DNA of 64,000 nt from Panacagrimonas sp046594215 (GCA_046594215.1 JBKJPX010000039.1:1-64000); one strand, 5' to 3'; numbered from the stretch's first letter, positions 51,183-59,661 are shown. Program-made: numbers and translations. The notes: generated by a model not told the origin, from the letters alone.

Positions 51183-52897
51183 ACGGGCAGACCCGTCATC
51201 GAACCCGCGGCACCGCCGACGAGGCTCGAGAGCATGTTCCCGTCAGCCGGCACGGTCTCGGCGAGCTTCGCCGCAGCGCCTGCAGCCTGGGCCGCGGGCT
51301 GCGCCATCTGCGCCATCTTGGCTTGCTGCGCTTCCTGCGCACGCGCCTCGCGCATCGCCTGCACCTGGTCGTCGTCGCGGACGATCCGCGGCGGCGCACC
51401 GACGGCGAGGTTGTACTCGTCGACCGACTGATCCCAGTCGATCTTGTCGAGAATGTCCGGGTTCGCCTGGGCCGCGTTCATCACGTAGCTGATCAGCCGA
51501 TCCTGCGACTGCAGCGCGACGGCCTTCTGCGCCTGCGACAGGACGCTGATGTATTCGACCTTGAGGTCGACGCCTTCCAGGACTTCCGGCGGCGGCGGGA
51601 TCTTGCCGGCGCGGAGCATCACCTGGAACGTGCGGTCGATCAGCGGGTCGAGCAGCTCGTCGTTCAGACGCTCGAGCACCGGGCCGAGCATGAGGAGCTT
51701 CTCCTGCTCGCGGGCCCGGATCTCCTCGGCCGTCGGCGGCTGATTGCGCCCGTCGAGTGTCAGCATCAGGAACAGGTCGGCGTATAGCGCCGTGTCGAGA
51801 CGACCCTCGAGGGCCCTGATGTCCTCGAGCAGCGGCTGGATCTGCGGCGTCGTCTGATACGCCGGCTCGAACTTCATGTTCGGGTTGGTCAGATAGTTGA
51901 TGTCGCCCGGCAGCAGCGAGGCGCGACTGTTCATCATGTCGCCGCTGGCATTCATCGGCGGGTCGACGAACTTGTCGATCGCCATCGCCTTGCGCTTCTC
52001 CTGCACCTGGAGCGCCTTGGCATCGCCGAGCGCGTCCATCGAAGGGGACGAGCCGTAGATGTCCTCGGCCGTGACGCTCCAGCGCGCCGCGAGGATCGGG
52101 TTCTCGCGGTAGCCCTTCACCGAGAGCATGTCCTCGGCGTTGGGAACCTGCTGCTGCCCCGACCTGCCGGATTCCCAATAGCAGGACCGCCAGGCCATGC
52201 CCGGCGCATCGAGCCGACCCATCAGGCGCTCGTCGTTGGGCTCGACCAGATGCACGACGTCGACCCATGTCTCGAGCTCGCCTCGCTCATAGGCGGTGCG
52301 GGTCGGGAGCGAGACCTTCTCGATGCCGAAGCGATCGACCAGCTGCCGCACCGTCATCCCAAACTCGCGGGCGAAGGTGTCGACCTTCCAAGCTGCGTTC
52401 TGCGCCAGCCAGTAGCTTCCGACCGTGAAGGGCTGGAAGCGGATCACGTCGTCGTCGTCCTCGAGGCCCGCCATGCAGGCAGTCCCGAACACGCCGAGCT
52501 CGTGATAGAAAACGGGCAGCGCCTGGTAGAGGTTCGACTTGCTGAACACGTCGCGCATCCGCTGCTCGACGTCGGACAGCCAGAACTTCACTTCGCCGTT
52601 CTCGGCCAGCGCAGGGTCCGGCGTCGTCAGCCGGAACCACGGCCTCGCAGGGGACGTAAGCCCCGCCATCATCCCGCTGGAAAGCGTGCGCGCTGCGAAC
52701 AGCGGGCGACCGTTGATGATGTCCCGGTGCCGCTTCTCGCCCCCGCGCTTCTCGCCGAACATAAATCGGCCACGGCGTGGGAGGAAGAAACTGGCCAGAT
52801 CCTTCCAATGCGGCTCGAACGAGGTCCGCTCCTGCTTCAGCCCGTTGAGCCTGCGCTCACACCGCAGGCGCCGGGACTCTTGCAGGGGAGTTGCCAC
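51179..52897 (-). CDS. Portal (head-to-tail connector) protein
   Basis: Dodecameric portal through which DNA is packaged. 572 residues from a GTG at 52897 that shares a base with the preceding stop (TAGTG); the longer frame to 53095 reads as shadow sequence over the small gene upstream. Typical podovirus connector features: ERTSFEPHWKDLASFFLPRRGRF, SSGMMAGLTSPARPWFRL, YGSSPSMDALGDAKALQVQEKRK and a C-terminal segment rich in Ala and Gln. Confidence 0.88.
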   Translation of the reverse strand: MATPLQESRRLRCERRLNGLKQERTSFEPHWKDLASFFLPRRGRFMFGEKRGGEKRHRDIINGRPLFAARTLSSGMMAGLTSPARPWFRLTTPDPALAENGEVKFWLSDVEQRMRDVFSKSNLYQALPVFYHELGVFGTACMAGLEDDDDVIRFQPFTVGSYWLAQNAAWKVDTFAREFGMTVRQLVDRFGIEKVSLPTRTAYERGELETWVDVVHLVEPNDERLMGRLDAPGMAWRSCYWESGRSGQQQVPNAEDMLSVKGYRENPILAARWSVTAEDIYGSSPSMDALGDAKALQVQEKRKAMAIDKFVDPPMNASGDMMNSRASLLPGDINYLTNPNMKFEPAYQTTPQIQPLLEDIRALEGRLDTALYADLFLMLTLDGRNQPPTAEEIRAREQEKLLMLGPVLERLNDELLDPLIDRTFQVMLRAGKIPPPPEVLEGVDLKVEYISVLSQAQKAVALQSQDRLISYVMNAAQANPDILDKIDWDQSVDEYNLAVGAPPRIVRDDDQVQAMREARAQEAQQAKMAQMAQPAAQAAGAAAKLAETVPADGNMLSSLVGGAAGSMTGLPV

Positions 52898-53097
52898 TAC
52901 GCCCCGAGCGCCACTTTCGCTTGACCCGTAGGCGGTGCAGCGGCCCCTGCAGTGACCGTCGACTGCCGGCCAGCGCGAGCGACAGCCCGGCGACGTTCCA
53001 GCATCGCTGCGGCGTTGCCCTGCTCGTTGATGACGTTCGGGTCGACCGGGGGAGGAGCGGCCGGGGGCGCCTTGATCTTGGGTGCTGAAGTGCACAT
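52897..53097 (-). CDS. Small phage protein between terL and portal
   Basis: 66 residues from the ATG at 53097 (MCTSAPKIKAPPAAPPPVDPN); an upstream ATG at 53154 is less likely because it lies inside a repeat-rich leader. Pro-rich start, then a basic helix (AAAMLERRRAVARAGRQ). The same kind of protein occurs between terminase and portal in related podoviruses; its function is unknown. Confidence 0.65.
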   Translation of the reverse strand: MCTSAPKIKAPPAAPPPVDPNVINEQGNAAAMLERRRAVARAGRQSTVTAGAAAPPTGQAKVALGA

Positions 53098-53112
53098 CTG
53101 AGGCGCCTCACT

Positions 53113-53170
53113 GAACGATAGCGTCAGTCTATCGTTAGTGAGGTTGACAATCAACGATGACTATCGTTAG
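53113..53170. repeat. Cluster of CTATCGTTAG repeats
   Basis: CTATCGTTAG occurs as a direct repeat at 53129-53138 and 53161-53170, and its inverse AACGATAG at 53114-53121; a partial AACGAT lies at 53154. They fill the short gap between terL and the next gene. AACGATAG and CTATCGTT can also form a hairpin with a 7-base loop. Possible operator or attenuator; not a known element. Confidence 0.6.
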
Positions 53171-54501
53171 CCCTTCCCGAGCCAGCGATCGTTCGGGTTG
53201 TAGTCCGCCACGCCCATCCGCCGGTCAGCTCCCGGCATCGGCAGCAGCCGAGGGGCAACGGATGCCGCGAACGTCAGCGCCAGGGCATCGGCCAGATCCG
53301 GCGAGTGCCCCATCCGAGCCTTGATGTCGTCCTTCGATTCCAGTGTCAGCACGCCGCGGGCGTTGTCATGGTCGTACGTAGGGGCGCACAGCTCGACCTT
53401 GAGCTCGGGCATCTCGGGCAGCGTCCCGCCGGCGCGCAGCCACTCGGCCATCTTCCAGAACATTTCGGTGCGCTTGTTCACGAACCGCGGGTCGTCAGGC
53501 TTGCCCCCGAACTGAATCTCGAAAGGCCGGTGCCCGAGTTGCCGCAGCCGGTCGATCACGCCGGCGCCGTAGCCGCCCGATCCGTCGACGAACACCGCGT
53601 CGGGTTGCCACTCCGCGATCTCGGCCGCCACGCGCGCCGCCACCGCCATCGAATCCGCGCCACGCATCACCACAGGAGTCCAGGAAGCCAGGCCCTGCCG
53701 TCGGAAGATCGCGGTGCGGTCGTCACCCTGCCTCGCCACGTCGACGCCCAGAACCTTCGCCGCGAAACCGAACTGATCGGATCGCAGATGCTTGCCCATC
53801 GCTTCGTTGACCGTCTCCAGGCTGATCAGCGCGTTCGCGGAGCCGGCCGTGAAGTCGCACATGAACTCTTGCCGGAATGCGTTCTCCGGCATCGAGGAGC
53901 GAGCAAGCTCGATCTCCTCGGGTGATAGCGCGCCGGTGTCGTACACCGTGCGGATCGCCGCGAACCAGTCGGGATCCTTGATCGCCTTGAAGTACAGCTC
54001 CGAGAACAGGTTGATGCCCTTGGGCGTGCCGATGAAGTCCGCCCATCCCTGCCGGTCCAGGACCGCGGGCAGCAGGATCGAGGTCCAGAGCCCAGGTTCC
54101 ATGTCCGCCACTTCGTCGAGCACCAGGCCGTCGAAGTACAGGCCGCGCAGGCTGTCCGGGTTGTCAGCACCGAAGATTCGGATCCGCGCCTTGTTGCTGG
54201 GGATCTCGACGTACAGCTCCGATTCGTTGATCACCATGCCCGGAATCGGCCGGGTGTAGGCCTTGAGGTATTCCCACGCGATGGCCTTTGCCTGCTTGAG
54301 CAGCGGCGCCACGTAGCCGTAGCGGGGCATCGGCTTCGCGCAGCGCAGGGCCGCGTCGATCATTCGCATGATCTTGACGACCGTTTTGCCGCCACGCCGG
54401 TGCACCACCTCGACGTTGAACCGCTTCCGACGTTTGAGGGAGTCGGTCTGCCAGGGTCGCGGGCGGAACCCTAGATCGATGACCTGGACATTACTGGTCA
54501 T
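53167..54501 (-). CDS. terL: Terminase large subunit
   Basis: DNA-packaging motor and nuclease. 444 residues. The ATPase domain has EVVHRRGGKTVV (Walker A variant) and LVLDEVADM (Walker B). The RNase H-like nuclease has VLGVDVARQGDDRT, AVFVDGSGGYG and the final DLADALALTFA, giving the three acidic positions. It overlaps terS by 11 bases. Confidence 0.93.
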   Translation of the reverse strand: MTSNVQVIDLGFRPRPWQTDSLKRRKRFNVEVVHRRGGKTVVKIMRMIDAALRCAKPMPRYGYVAPLLKQAKAIAWEYLKAYTRPIPGMVINESELYVEIPSNKARIRIFGADNPDSLRGLYFDGLVLDEVADMEPGLWTSILLPAVLDRQGWADFIGTPKGINLFSELYFKAIKDPDWFAAIRTVYDTGALSPEEIELARSSMPENAFRQEFMCDFTAGSANALISLETVNEAMGKHLRSDQFGFAAKVLGVDVARQGDDRTAIFRRQGLASWTPVVMRGADSMAVAARVAAEIAEWQPDAVFVDGSGGYGAGVIDRLRQLGHRPFEIQFGGKPDDPRFVNKRTEMFWKMAEWLRAGGTLPEMPELKVELCAPTYDHDNARGVLTLESKDDIKARMGHSPDLADALALTFAASVAPRLLPMPGADRRMGVADYNPNDRWLGKG

Positions 54502-54934
54502 CCGCGCCAGGGACCCCGGTCAGGGCCTGAATCTGGACGGGACCGCCGCCCGGACCAGTGTGCTCGAGCCGGTCGCCGTACCGCTTCGGATCCCACTTGG
54601 CCAAGAGTTTCAAACGGGTCTCGACCTGGAGTTTCCGATGGCCAAGCATGTCCTCGGTCCATTCCTCGACCGACTCTCCATCGACCTTGGTCCGCTTGCC
54701 TTCCAGTGGCGTGTCCGCGATCCGCAGCGCGTCCATGGCTATCTGGTCGAATCCGTCCTCGCGCGCGCGCGCGATGAGGCCAGAAACTTCCGGGAACCCT
54801 TCCATCCAGTTCCTGACCGTCGACGGGCATGGCATCTCTGCATCCCTGCAAATCTGAGCCAGCGGCTCGCCATTGCTCAACCGATCGCAGATCGAAGCGA
54901 CCAACTCCGGGGAGTAGAGCGATGGGCGTCCCAT
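54491..54934 (-). CDS. terS: Terminase small subunit
   Basis: 147 residues. The N-terminal helix-turn-helix (GRPSLYSPELVASICDRLSNGEPLAQICRDAEMPCPSTVRNWMEG) would recognise the packaging site. The central helical part (GHRKLQVETRLKLLAKWDPKRYGDR) is characteristic of small terminases of this group. It overlaps the large subunit gene, which confirms the pairing. Confidence 0.88.
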   Translation of the reverse strand: MGRPSLYSPELVASICDRLSNGEPLAQICRDAEMPCPSTVRNWMEGFPEVSGLIARAREDGFDQIAMDALRIADTPLEGKRTKVDGESVEEWTEDMLGHRKLQVETRLKLLAKWDPKRYGDRLEHTGPGGGPVQIQALTGVPGADDQ

Positions 54935-54947
54935 GTACTTGCCTGCG

Positions 54948-55088
54948 CTACTTGAAGACCAGCGGTGCCAGCACTGAGAGAACCCAGGCAGCGAGGCCGG
55001 CGGCCATGATGTTGAACCGGGCCGTGGTCACACCAGCAGCGGCTACCAGGAACAGGACGAAGGCGAGAACGAGCAGGATCAGGGTCAT
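54948..55088 (-). CDS. 46-residue membrane protein
   Basis: Too short to stand out, but well formed: ATG at 55088 with a GGAGACACCCC leader, stop at 54948. It is almost wholly hydrophobic: TLILLVLAFVLFLVAAAGV, a short TTARFN turn, then IMAAGLAAWVLSVLAPLVF and a Lys. Two membrane helices in a hairpin. It lies between the HNH-like gene and terS. Two-helix proteins of this size include pinholins, but nothing more specific supports that. Confidence 0.6.
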   Translation of the reverse strand: MTLILLVLAFVLFLVAAAGVTTARFNIMAAGLAAWVLSVLAPLVFK

Positions 55089-55103
55089 GGGGTGTCTCCG
55101 TGG

Positions 55104-55469
55104 TTAAAAGTTGTAGGCGAGGCCTTTGGAGGGGCGCGCTGTGTTGCCCTTCGAGGGCTTGGGCTTGGCCGCCCGCTGTGTTCCGCGTGGAACACTGCGC
55201 GGGACGCCGAGGCGACGGTCGACGACCATCCCGACCAGATCCCACTCGGTGACCTTCGCCACCCGGAGCAGCGCCTGGTCGCCGTGCACACCGCTGGGCC
55301 CCCGATGGCAGCGGGCGCCGCACAAGGGAATCGCGAGGGAGTCCGGCGCTTTCTGCGCCTTGCCCTGCCCGGCGCGCGGGTGATGCGCTTCCGTTACGGA
55401 CTGCTGCACCATCCCGAGGATCTCGCAGAGGATGCAGGGGAGCGCACGGACGTCGGAGAGATGGGTCAT
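55104..55469 (-). CDS. Ref/HNH-like zinc-binding nuclease candidate
   Basis: 121 residues from the ATG at 55469, which overlaps the preceding stop (ATGA); the longer frame upstream is shadow. The core has CxxC (ALPCILCEI), EAHHPRAG and LCGARCHRGPSGVHG, a Cys/His arrangement like the Ref/NinX recombination-nuclease group seen in phage early operons. The C-terminal 40 residues are basic. Nuclease activity is inferred from the metal-ligand pattern. Confidence 0.65.
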   Translation of the reverse strand: MTHLSDVRALPCILCEILGMVQQSVTEAHHPRAGQGKAQKAPDSLAIPLCGARCHRGPSGVHGDQALLRVAKVTEWDLVGMVVDRRLGVPRSVPRGTQRAAKPKPSKGNTARPSKGLAYNF

Positions 55470-56002
55470 GACGACAGCCCCACGAGGCTTGCCATGTGCT
55501 CGATGTCCGCCTGGTCGAGATCGCCCCACCACGTTTTCACGAGGTGGTCGCAGAACCCGGCATACGCGGCCTGGAACCGGGTCTCTTCCATCTCCTCGAA
55601 TGCGAGGCTGTTCGGCTGGCGGATGATCACCTTGCCCAGGCCGGGGAGTTGAATCTCCGAGTCCTCGCACTCGACGCCGGACAGGCGCTGTAGCTTCTTG
55701 AGCGCACCGTGCGCATCGGGCTTGCCCTTCTCGCCCATGAACTCCGCGAAGTCTTCCAGGCTTTGCACCAGCAGCGTGCCGAGCGCGTGCGCTTTCTTCC
55801 ATTGCGTGTAGTCGCGGGGTTTCTGCACCGAGAAGCGCACGAGCTGCCCGCGCTGCAACTTGGCGCGGTGCATCAGGTCGCGGCTGTACTGGTCGGCGCA
55901 GCGGAACGAGCCGTCGGCCTGCACGATCGCGTAGGCGTGCCGCCCGGGCGCCTTCTTGCGCTTCTTTGCCGGCGTGGCTTCGGTCGAGGTTGCCGGGTTC
56001 AC
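55466..56002 (-). CDS. DUF1367-like phage protein
   Basis: 178 residues from a GTG at 56002 overlapping the preceding stop (GTGA). Basic N-terminal tail (EATPAKKRKKAPG), then YAIVQADGSFRCADQYSRDLMHRAKLQRGQLVRFSVQKPRDYTQWKKAHALGTLLVQS, the layout of DUF1367 proteins found with replication genes of lambdoid-type phages. Function unknown; the operon position suggests a recombination or replication accessory. Confidence 0.7.
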   Translation of the reverse strand: MNPATSTEATPAKKRKKAPGRHAYAIVQADGSFRCADQYSRDLMHRAKLQRGQLVRFSVQKPRDYTQWKKAHALGTLLVQSLEDFAEFMGEKGKPDAHGALKKLQRLSGVECEDSEIQLPGLGKVIIRQPNSLAFEEMEETRFQAAYAGFCDHLVKTWWGDLDQADIEHMASLVGLSS

Positions 56003-56412
56003 GGCGCCGCCTCGACCGCTTCGGCCTCGATGATGATCCGGCACCCGAATTCCCGCGGCTTGCCCCGTTCCTGCCGGACCTGCCACGTCACTCGAGGGTC
56101 GCGGTCGTTCACGCCCAGGATCGTGGCGATCTCGTCGCGCGCACCCTTGGCCGACGACTCGAGGTTGTCGCCCACGTCGAGCATTCGCGACGAGATGCGG
56201 GTGATCGTCACCACGCAGGGCAACGGCATCGCCCGGCCCTTGAGCGCATTGCGCACCACCAGGCCCACCGCGCGGCGTTCCGACTTCACCCGGCGATGCC
56301 GAGCGAATGGATGCTCCCGCGTGTTGAGCGCGGACACGAGGCGCAGCGGGAGGTAGACGGATAGCCGCGTCACGCCGTCATCCGGAGCGACTTCGCCAAA
56401 TCGCAGCGTCAT
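55999..56412 (-). CDS. RusA-like Holliday-junction resolvase candidate
   Basis: 137 residues from the ATG at 56412 (overlapping the helicase stop). The pattern SALNTREHPFARHRRVKSERRAV, VVTITRISSRMLDVGDNLESSAKGARDEIATILGVNDRDPRVTWQVRQERGKPREFGCRI follows RusA: basic N terminus, DNL and D-rD acidic residues, and the closing xxQxRGK strand. RusA enzymes resolve Holliday junctions formed in phage replication. The catalytic Asp arrangement looks intact. Confidence 0.75.
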   Translation of the reverse strand: MTLRFGEVAPDDGVTRLSVYLPLRLVSALNTREHPFARHRRVKSERRAVGLVVRNALKGRAMPLPCVVTITRISSRMLDVGDNLESSAKGARDEIATILGVNDRDPRVTWQVRQERGKPREFGCRIIIEAEAVEAAP

Positions 56413-57716
56413 GACCCCGACTCCGAGAAAGTCTGCGTCGGGCCGTCGAACCAGAACTTCGTGTCGAGCCACATCGCCGGGCCCGTGCGGTTCGCCGGCA
56501 CGCCGATCTGCACAGGTCGCGGCGTCTTCTCGCGATCCTCCTGGGCGACGTGAAGCATGATCACCATGTCGGCGTCTTGCTCGATGTTCCCCGAGTCGCG
56601 AAGGTCGTGGATGCCAGGGCGACGATTCTCCTTATCGGAAAGCCTGTTGAGCTGCGACAACGCGATGATGGGGATCCCCAGGCGCTTCGCGGTTTCCTTG
56701 AGCGACCAGGAGATGTGCCCGAGCTGGTCGTTCCGCGTGTTGAACTTCTGCTCCGTCCGCACCAGGCCGATATGGTCGACCGCGGCCCACTCGATCCCGT
56801 CTCGGAACTTGTGCAGGGCAATCTGCGCGCAGATCGCATCGATGCTCGAAGTCTGATCGTCGATCCACAGCGGCAGGTCTCCGAGGCTCGCCGCCACGTC
56901 CCCGCCCTTCTTCGCTTCGGCCGGGAACCCGCGGTGCAGTTTCGTTACGTTGACCTTCGCAAGGTTCGCCATAGCGCGGATCGCCAGCTCATCGGCGCCC
57001 AGTTCCCGGGTGATGATCAGTCCAGGATGCCCATTGCACGCCGCAGCCAGGGCGAACTGGTTGAGCAGAGCCGACTTGCCGCACTTGGCCCTTGCGGCCA
57101 TGACGTAGAGGCGCGGCCCGTAGAACCCACCGACGAGCTTGTCGAACGACGGAAGGCCCGTCGCCGCCCCCAACGTTCCGCCAGCCGCGTACTTGCGGCC
57201 TGCCTCGGCCATGAGATCGGTCGCGCTCAGAACCGCTTCGCAGAATCGCTTCGACTTCGTGCTATGGCCCGTGAGCAGCCCATTGACGCGCGCCACCATG
57301 AAGGCGGACGCATCGTCGGAGGTGTTGTGCATCGCCTGCTGATACAGGTCACCCGAGAAGGCCATCATGCGACGGCGTAGCGCATGGTCACGAACCTGCA
57401 GCGCGTGAATCTCGGCGTTGGAGTAGTTCCAGGAATCCGACTCCAGGCCCATGAGGTAGGGCATGCCGCCTACCCGCTCGAGCCTGCCGTCGCGCTTGAG
57501 GTGAGCCGCCATCGTGATGGCGTCGCATGGAAGATTTTTCCCGATGAGCGCGCCCATCGCCGCAAAAATTTCTTGATGGTCGGCGCGGAAAAAATCTTCC
57601 GGCGCAATCAGCCCTCGCACAGAATAAAAAACCTCGTTCTTCAGGAAAACGGCACCGAGGACCGACTGCTCGGCTTCGATGCTGTACGGGGCGTGGGGGG
57701 TTTTTTCGCCGGTCAT
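56409..57716 (-). CDS. Replicative DNA helicase, DnaB family
   Basis: 435 residues. N-terminal DnaB domain (YSIEAEQSVLGAVFLKNEVFYSVRGLIAPEDFFRADHQEIFAAM), then the RecA-like core with Walker A ARAKCGKSALLNQ, ITRELGADELAIR (motif 1a region), IEWAAVDHIGLV (Walker B) and IPIIALSQLNR. It pairs with the YdaU-type initiator gene directly upstream, as O with P/DnaB in lambdoid phages. Sharing ATGA overlaps, it is translationally coupled. Confidence 0.92.
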   Translation of the reverse strand: MTGEKTPHAPYSIEAEQSVLGAVFLKNEVFYSVRGLIAPEDFFRADHQEIFAAMGALIGKNLPCDAITMAAHLKRDGRLERVGGMPYLMGLESDSWNYSNAEIHALQVRDHALRRRMMAFSGDLYQQAMHNTSDDASAFMVARVNGLLTGHSTKSKRFCEAVLSATDLMAEAGRKYAAGGTLGAATGLPSFDKLVGGFYGPRLYVMAARAKCGKSALLNQFALAAACNGHPGLIITRELGADELAIRAMANLAKVNVTKLHRGFPAEAKKGGDVAASLGDLPLWIDDQTSSIDAICAQIALHKFRDGIEWAAVDHIGLVRTEQKFNTRNDQLGHISWSLKETAKRLGIPIIALSQLNRLSDKENRRPGIHDLRDSGNIEQDADMVIMLHVAQEDREKTPRPVQIGVPANRTGPAMWLDTKFWFDGPTQTFSESGS

Positions 57717-58462
57717 GCGAGGCCTACCTCAGCAAGGGATTTCGAGGATTGGGGTGTCTGCGCTTTCGCCCCGCCGAGACGCTTGTCGGCCGCGAGCCAG
57801 TCCGCTTTGAAGCCTCTCCAGCCGCGTTCGACGCTGATTTGCACCGCTTGAGCCACTGTCAGGCCGGCGTTGCTGGCCTCCCGCCGCACACCCGCCATCG
57901 CGGTTTCCGTGAGCGGAGCTTTCTGGGCTTTCCGAATCGAAACCCAGTCCTTCGCGACCTGTTCGTCGACGCCCTCGGCTGCCAACAGGTCCAGAGCCGA
58001 GAGCGCCTTGGCGCCTTCTTTATCTCTGGTATCTGGTGTCTGGTGTCTGGTGAGCTTTCGACTGGGTTCCGTTTGGGTTTCTGTTTCAGAACCCAGCGAT
58101 AACCCAATGGGAACCCGATGGGTTTCCGCTGGGTTGTCGTCGGGTTTTCGCGGACGACCACCCTTTCGACCGTTTTCGCGTGCAGCGTCGATACTTTTGC
58201 GAGCTTTCGCGATTTCTTCTTCGACCCGGTTCTTGATCCAGAAACCATCGCAGAGGGTGAAAAACTCGGAAAGCACCGTATCGACGGCGAGCTTCTCGTC
58301 CTTCGACTTCGCGCGCGCCAGTCGGTGAACCTGATCCGCCGGCAGACCTCGCTCGGTGGCGTAGTAGCGGTCGAGCAGCAGGTTGTAGGCGCCGTGCTCG
58401 ATCATCGACAGATGCCCGGTGTCTCGGGCGTAGTCGCCGAGGTGGCGTTCGTAATAGTTCAA
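57713..58462 (-). CDS. YdaU/DUF1376-type replication initiator
   Basis: 249 residues. N-terminal DUF1376 domain (MNYYERHLGDYARDTGHLSMIEHGAYNLLLDRYYATERGLP, ending near 95), a variable Pro/Thr/Glu-rich linker whose coding DNA holds an iterated repeat, and a C-terminal helical domain (EQVAKDWVSIRKAQKAPLTETAMAGVRREASNAGLTVAQAVQISVERGW) like helicase-loader or initiator proteins. It lies directly ahead of DnaB. The combination points to origin recognition and helicase loading. Confidence 0.82.
   Translation of the reverse strand: MNYYERHLGDYARDTGHLSMIEHGAYNLLLDRYYATERGLPADQVHRLARAKSKDEKLAVDTVLSEFFTLCDGFWIKNRVEEEIAKARKSIDAARENGRKGGRPRKPDDNPAETHRVPIGLSLGSETETQTEPSRKLTRHQTPDTRDKEGAKALSALDLLAAEGVDEQVAKDWVSIRKAQKAPLTETAMAGVRREASNAGLTVAQAVQISVERGWRGFKADWLAADKRLGGAKAQTPQSSKSLAEVGLA
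58061..58150. repeat. Iteron-like repeats, candidate phage origin
   Basis: Within the linker of the initiator gene, a GGGTT-containing unit recurs about every 11 bases: ATGGGTTTCCG, CTGGGTTGTCG and TCGGGTTTTCG in tandem at 58118-58150, more copies at 58062-58083, and inverted AACCCA copies at 58090 and 58101. Lambda-type phages place their origin iterons inside the O gene in the same way. Confidence 0.5.
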
Positions 58463-58683
58463 GGCCCGACTCCCCTCAAGAGCCGCGCCTGATCCATCGC
58501 GGTCACCACTTCCTGCCGGCGCAAGCCTTTCACCGCCTGCTGCGCCAGCAAGGTCGCCTTGAGCTCGTCCTCGGTTTCCATCACCGCGGCGAGCGCGCGC
58601 AGATCCTGGAAGATCGACTCCACAAGGGCATCGCGCCGTGCCATGCGCGCTCGCTTGTCGAAGAACGAGACGGTCCCCGTCAT
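58459..58683 (-). CDS. Small early-operon protein
   Basis: 74 residues from the ATG at 58683 (ATGA overlap with the preceding gene). Helical and charged (KRARMARRDALVESIFQDLRALAAVMETEDELKATLLAQQAVKGLRRQEVVTAM). No family recognised. Overlap with the initiator gene by 4 bases shows it belongs to the coupled early operon. Confidence 0.6.
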   Translation of the reverse strand: MTGTVSFFDKRARMARRDALVESIFQDLRALAAVMETEDELKATLLAQQAVKGLRRQEVVTAMDQARLLRGVGP

Positions 58684-58904
58684 GCCGCCGCCTGGGCTTC
58701 GAGCCCGACCAGATGGAGCTCGCAATCCGCCTGCGCTTCCTCGAGCGTGGGCCGCGCCTCGGCGATGCTGCGCGCCTCGATCGGGTTCAGGCTGGGGCGG
58801 AACATCGCGATGTAGTGGCCCCGCGGGGACGCGAGCAGATGGACCTGATAGAGCCCCGACTCGGAGCGCAGGGGGACGTTGCCCGGGCACTGGATCCACT
58901 TCAT
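58680..58904 (-). CDS. Small early-operon protein
   Basis: 74 residues from the ATG at 58904 (MKWIQCPGNVPLRSESGLYQVHLLASPRGHYIAMFRPS). A beta-hairpin-like first half and an acidic helical second half (IAEARPTLEEAQADCELHLVGLEAQ). No family recognised. Coupled by ATGA overlaps to both neighbours. Confidence 0.6.
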   Translation of the reverse strand: MKWIQCPGNVPLRSESGLYQVHLLASPRGHYIAMFRPSLNPIEARSIAEARPTLEEAQADCELHLVGLEAQAAA

Positions 58905-59215
58905 GCCTCGGCCTCGTTGAGCAGCCATTGCGCGTGCTCGTTGACGACCGCATGCAGCCGACGCAGGAAGGCCAGTTCCTCGGGTCGGATGCAGACGCGG
59001 TTCTGATCGACGACCTTCAGGCCGACACGCCTCACGAGCTTCGACACGTCGCTGATCCTCAGCGCCGCGGTGCCGTTGATGAACTTGCCGACCTGCGACG
59101 AATCGATGCTCGTGTCGACGGCCAGGTTGCCGACGGCCACCAATTCCAGCCGCTTCCTGAAAATTCCTTCGAATTCTGGTGTGCTGGAAACGGGCTGCTG
59201 GTGTGATGCGGTCAT
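58901..59215 (-). CDS. CII-like transcriptional regulator
   Basis: 104 residues from the ATG at 59215. The helix-turn-helix region FRKRLELVAVGNLAVDTSIDSSQVGKFINGTAALRISDVSKLVRRVGLKVVD resembles phage CII proteins, and the C-terminal helix (ELAFLRRLHAVVNEHAQWLLNE) could support oligomerisation. First gene of the replication operon after cro, the place of cII in lambda. A lysis/lysogeny role is inferred from position and fold pattern. Confidence 0.6.
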   Translation of the reverse strand: MTASHQQPVSSTPEFEGIFRKRLELVAVGNLAVDTSIDSSQVGKFINGTAALRISDVSKLVRRVGLKVVDQNRVCIRPEELAFLRRLHAVVNEHAQWLLNEAEA

Positions 59216-59264
59216 GGAGAACGCACCAACGAAGAAGCAGGCCGGAACGCAGGACGCCCGACAA

Positions 59265-59292
59265 GGGACCGGCGCAGGGATGGCGCCGGCCC
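59265..59292 (-). other. Strong hairpin between cro and cII-like genes
   Basis: GGG-A-CCGGCGC pairs with GCGCCGGCCC (10 bp, one bulged A, 7-base loop); a second hairpin CCGGGGA/TCCCCGG follows at 59291-59313. On the minus strand a weak TTGTC follows. Position matches lambda tR1, but the T-run is poor. Confidence 0.35.
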
Positions 59293-59364
59293 GGGGATGG
59301 AGTCCGTCCCCGGCAGGGCTACAGTTCGGATGCGAGTCACGAACACACCCCACCGAGGACGGAC

Positions 59365-59661
59365 ATGGAAGAACTGCAAGCGCAGGTAGAACACCTGCGG
59401 TTGGAAATCGAGGCGCTGCGCGACCTGTACGCCGAGACCGCGCGCATGCAGCAGGCGATGGGCATCGTGGTGACGGCGGCGATCAAAGCGAACCCTCACC
59501 AACTCGCGCTGCGGAATCTGATCCAGGAAGGGCTACGACAGCGACTGGAGCGATTGCCGGAGGCGTCGCTGGAAAACGGTGCGCATGTCGATCAAGCGCG
59601 AGAGGAGTACCAAGACCTGGAGCGGAAGATTCAGGGCTGGCTGGACTGCCTGCGGGAATAG
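59365..59661 (+). CDS. Coiled-coil hypothetical protein on the opposite strand
   Basis: 98 residues from the ATG at 59365, preceded by GAGGACGGA. It opens with an ideal heptad helix (MEELQAQVEHLRLEIEALRD) and stays helical throughout (EEYQDLERKIQGWLDCLRE). No family recognised. It runs against the early operon, between the cro and cII-like genes, and overlaps a minus-strand ORF in its second half. Confidence 0.6.
   Translation: MEELQAQVEHLRLEIEALRDLYAETARMQQAMGIVVTAAIKANPHQLALRNLIQEGLRQRLERLPEASLENGAHVDQAREEYQDLERKIQGWLDCLRE

Noticed and set aside
51179..53095. Longer portal frame starting at 53095
   Set aside because: The first 66 codons overlap the small gene at 52897-53097 and read as Arg/Ser/Gly-rich shadow; the GTG at 52897 fits the portal start.
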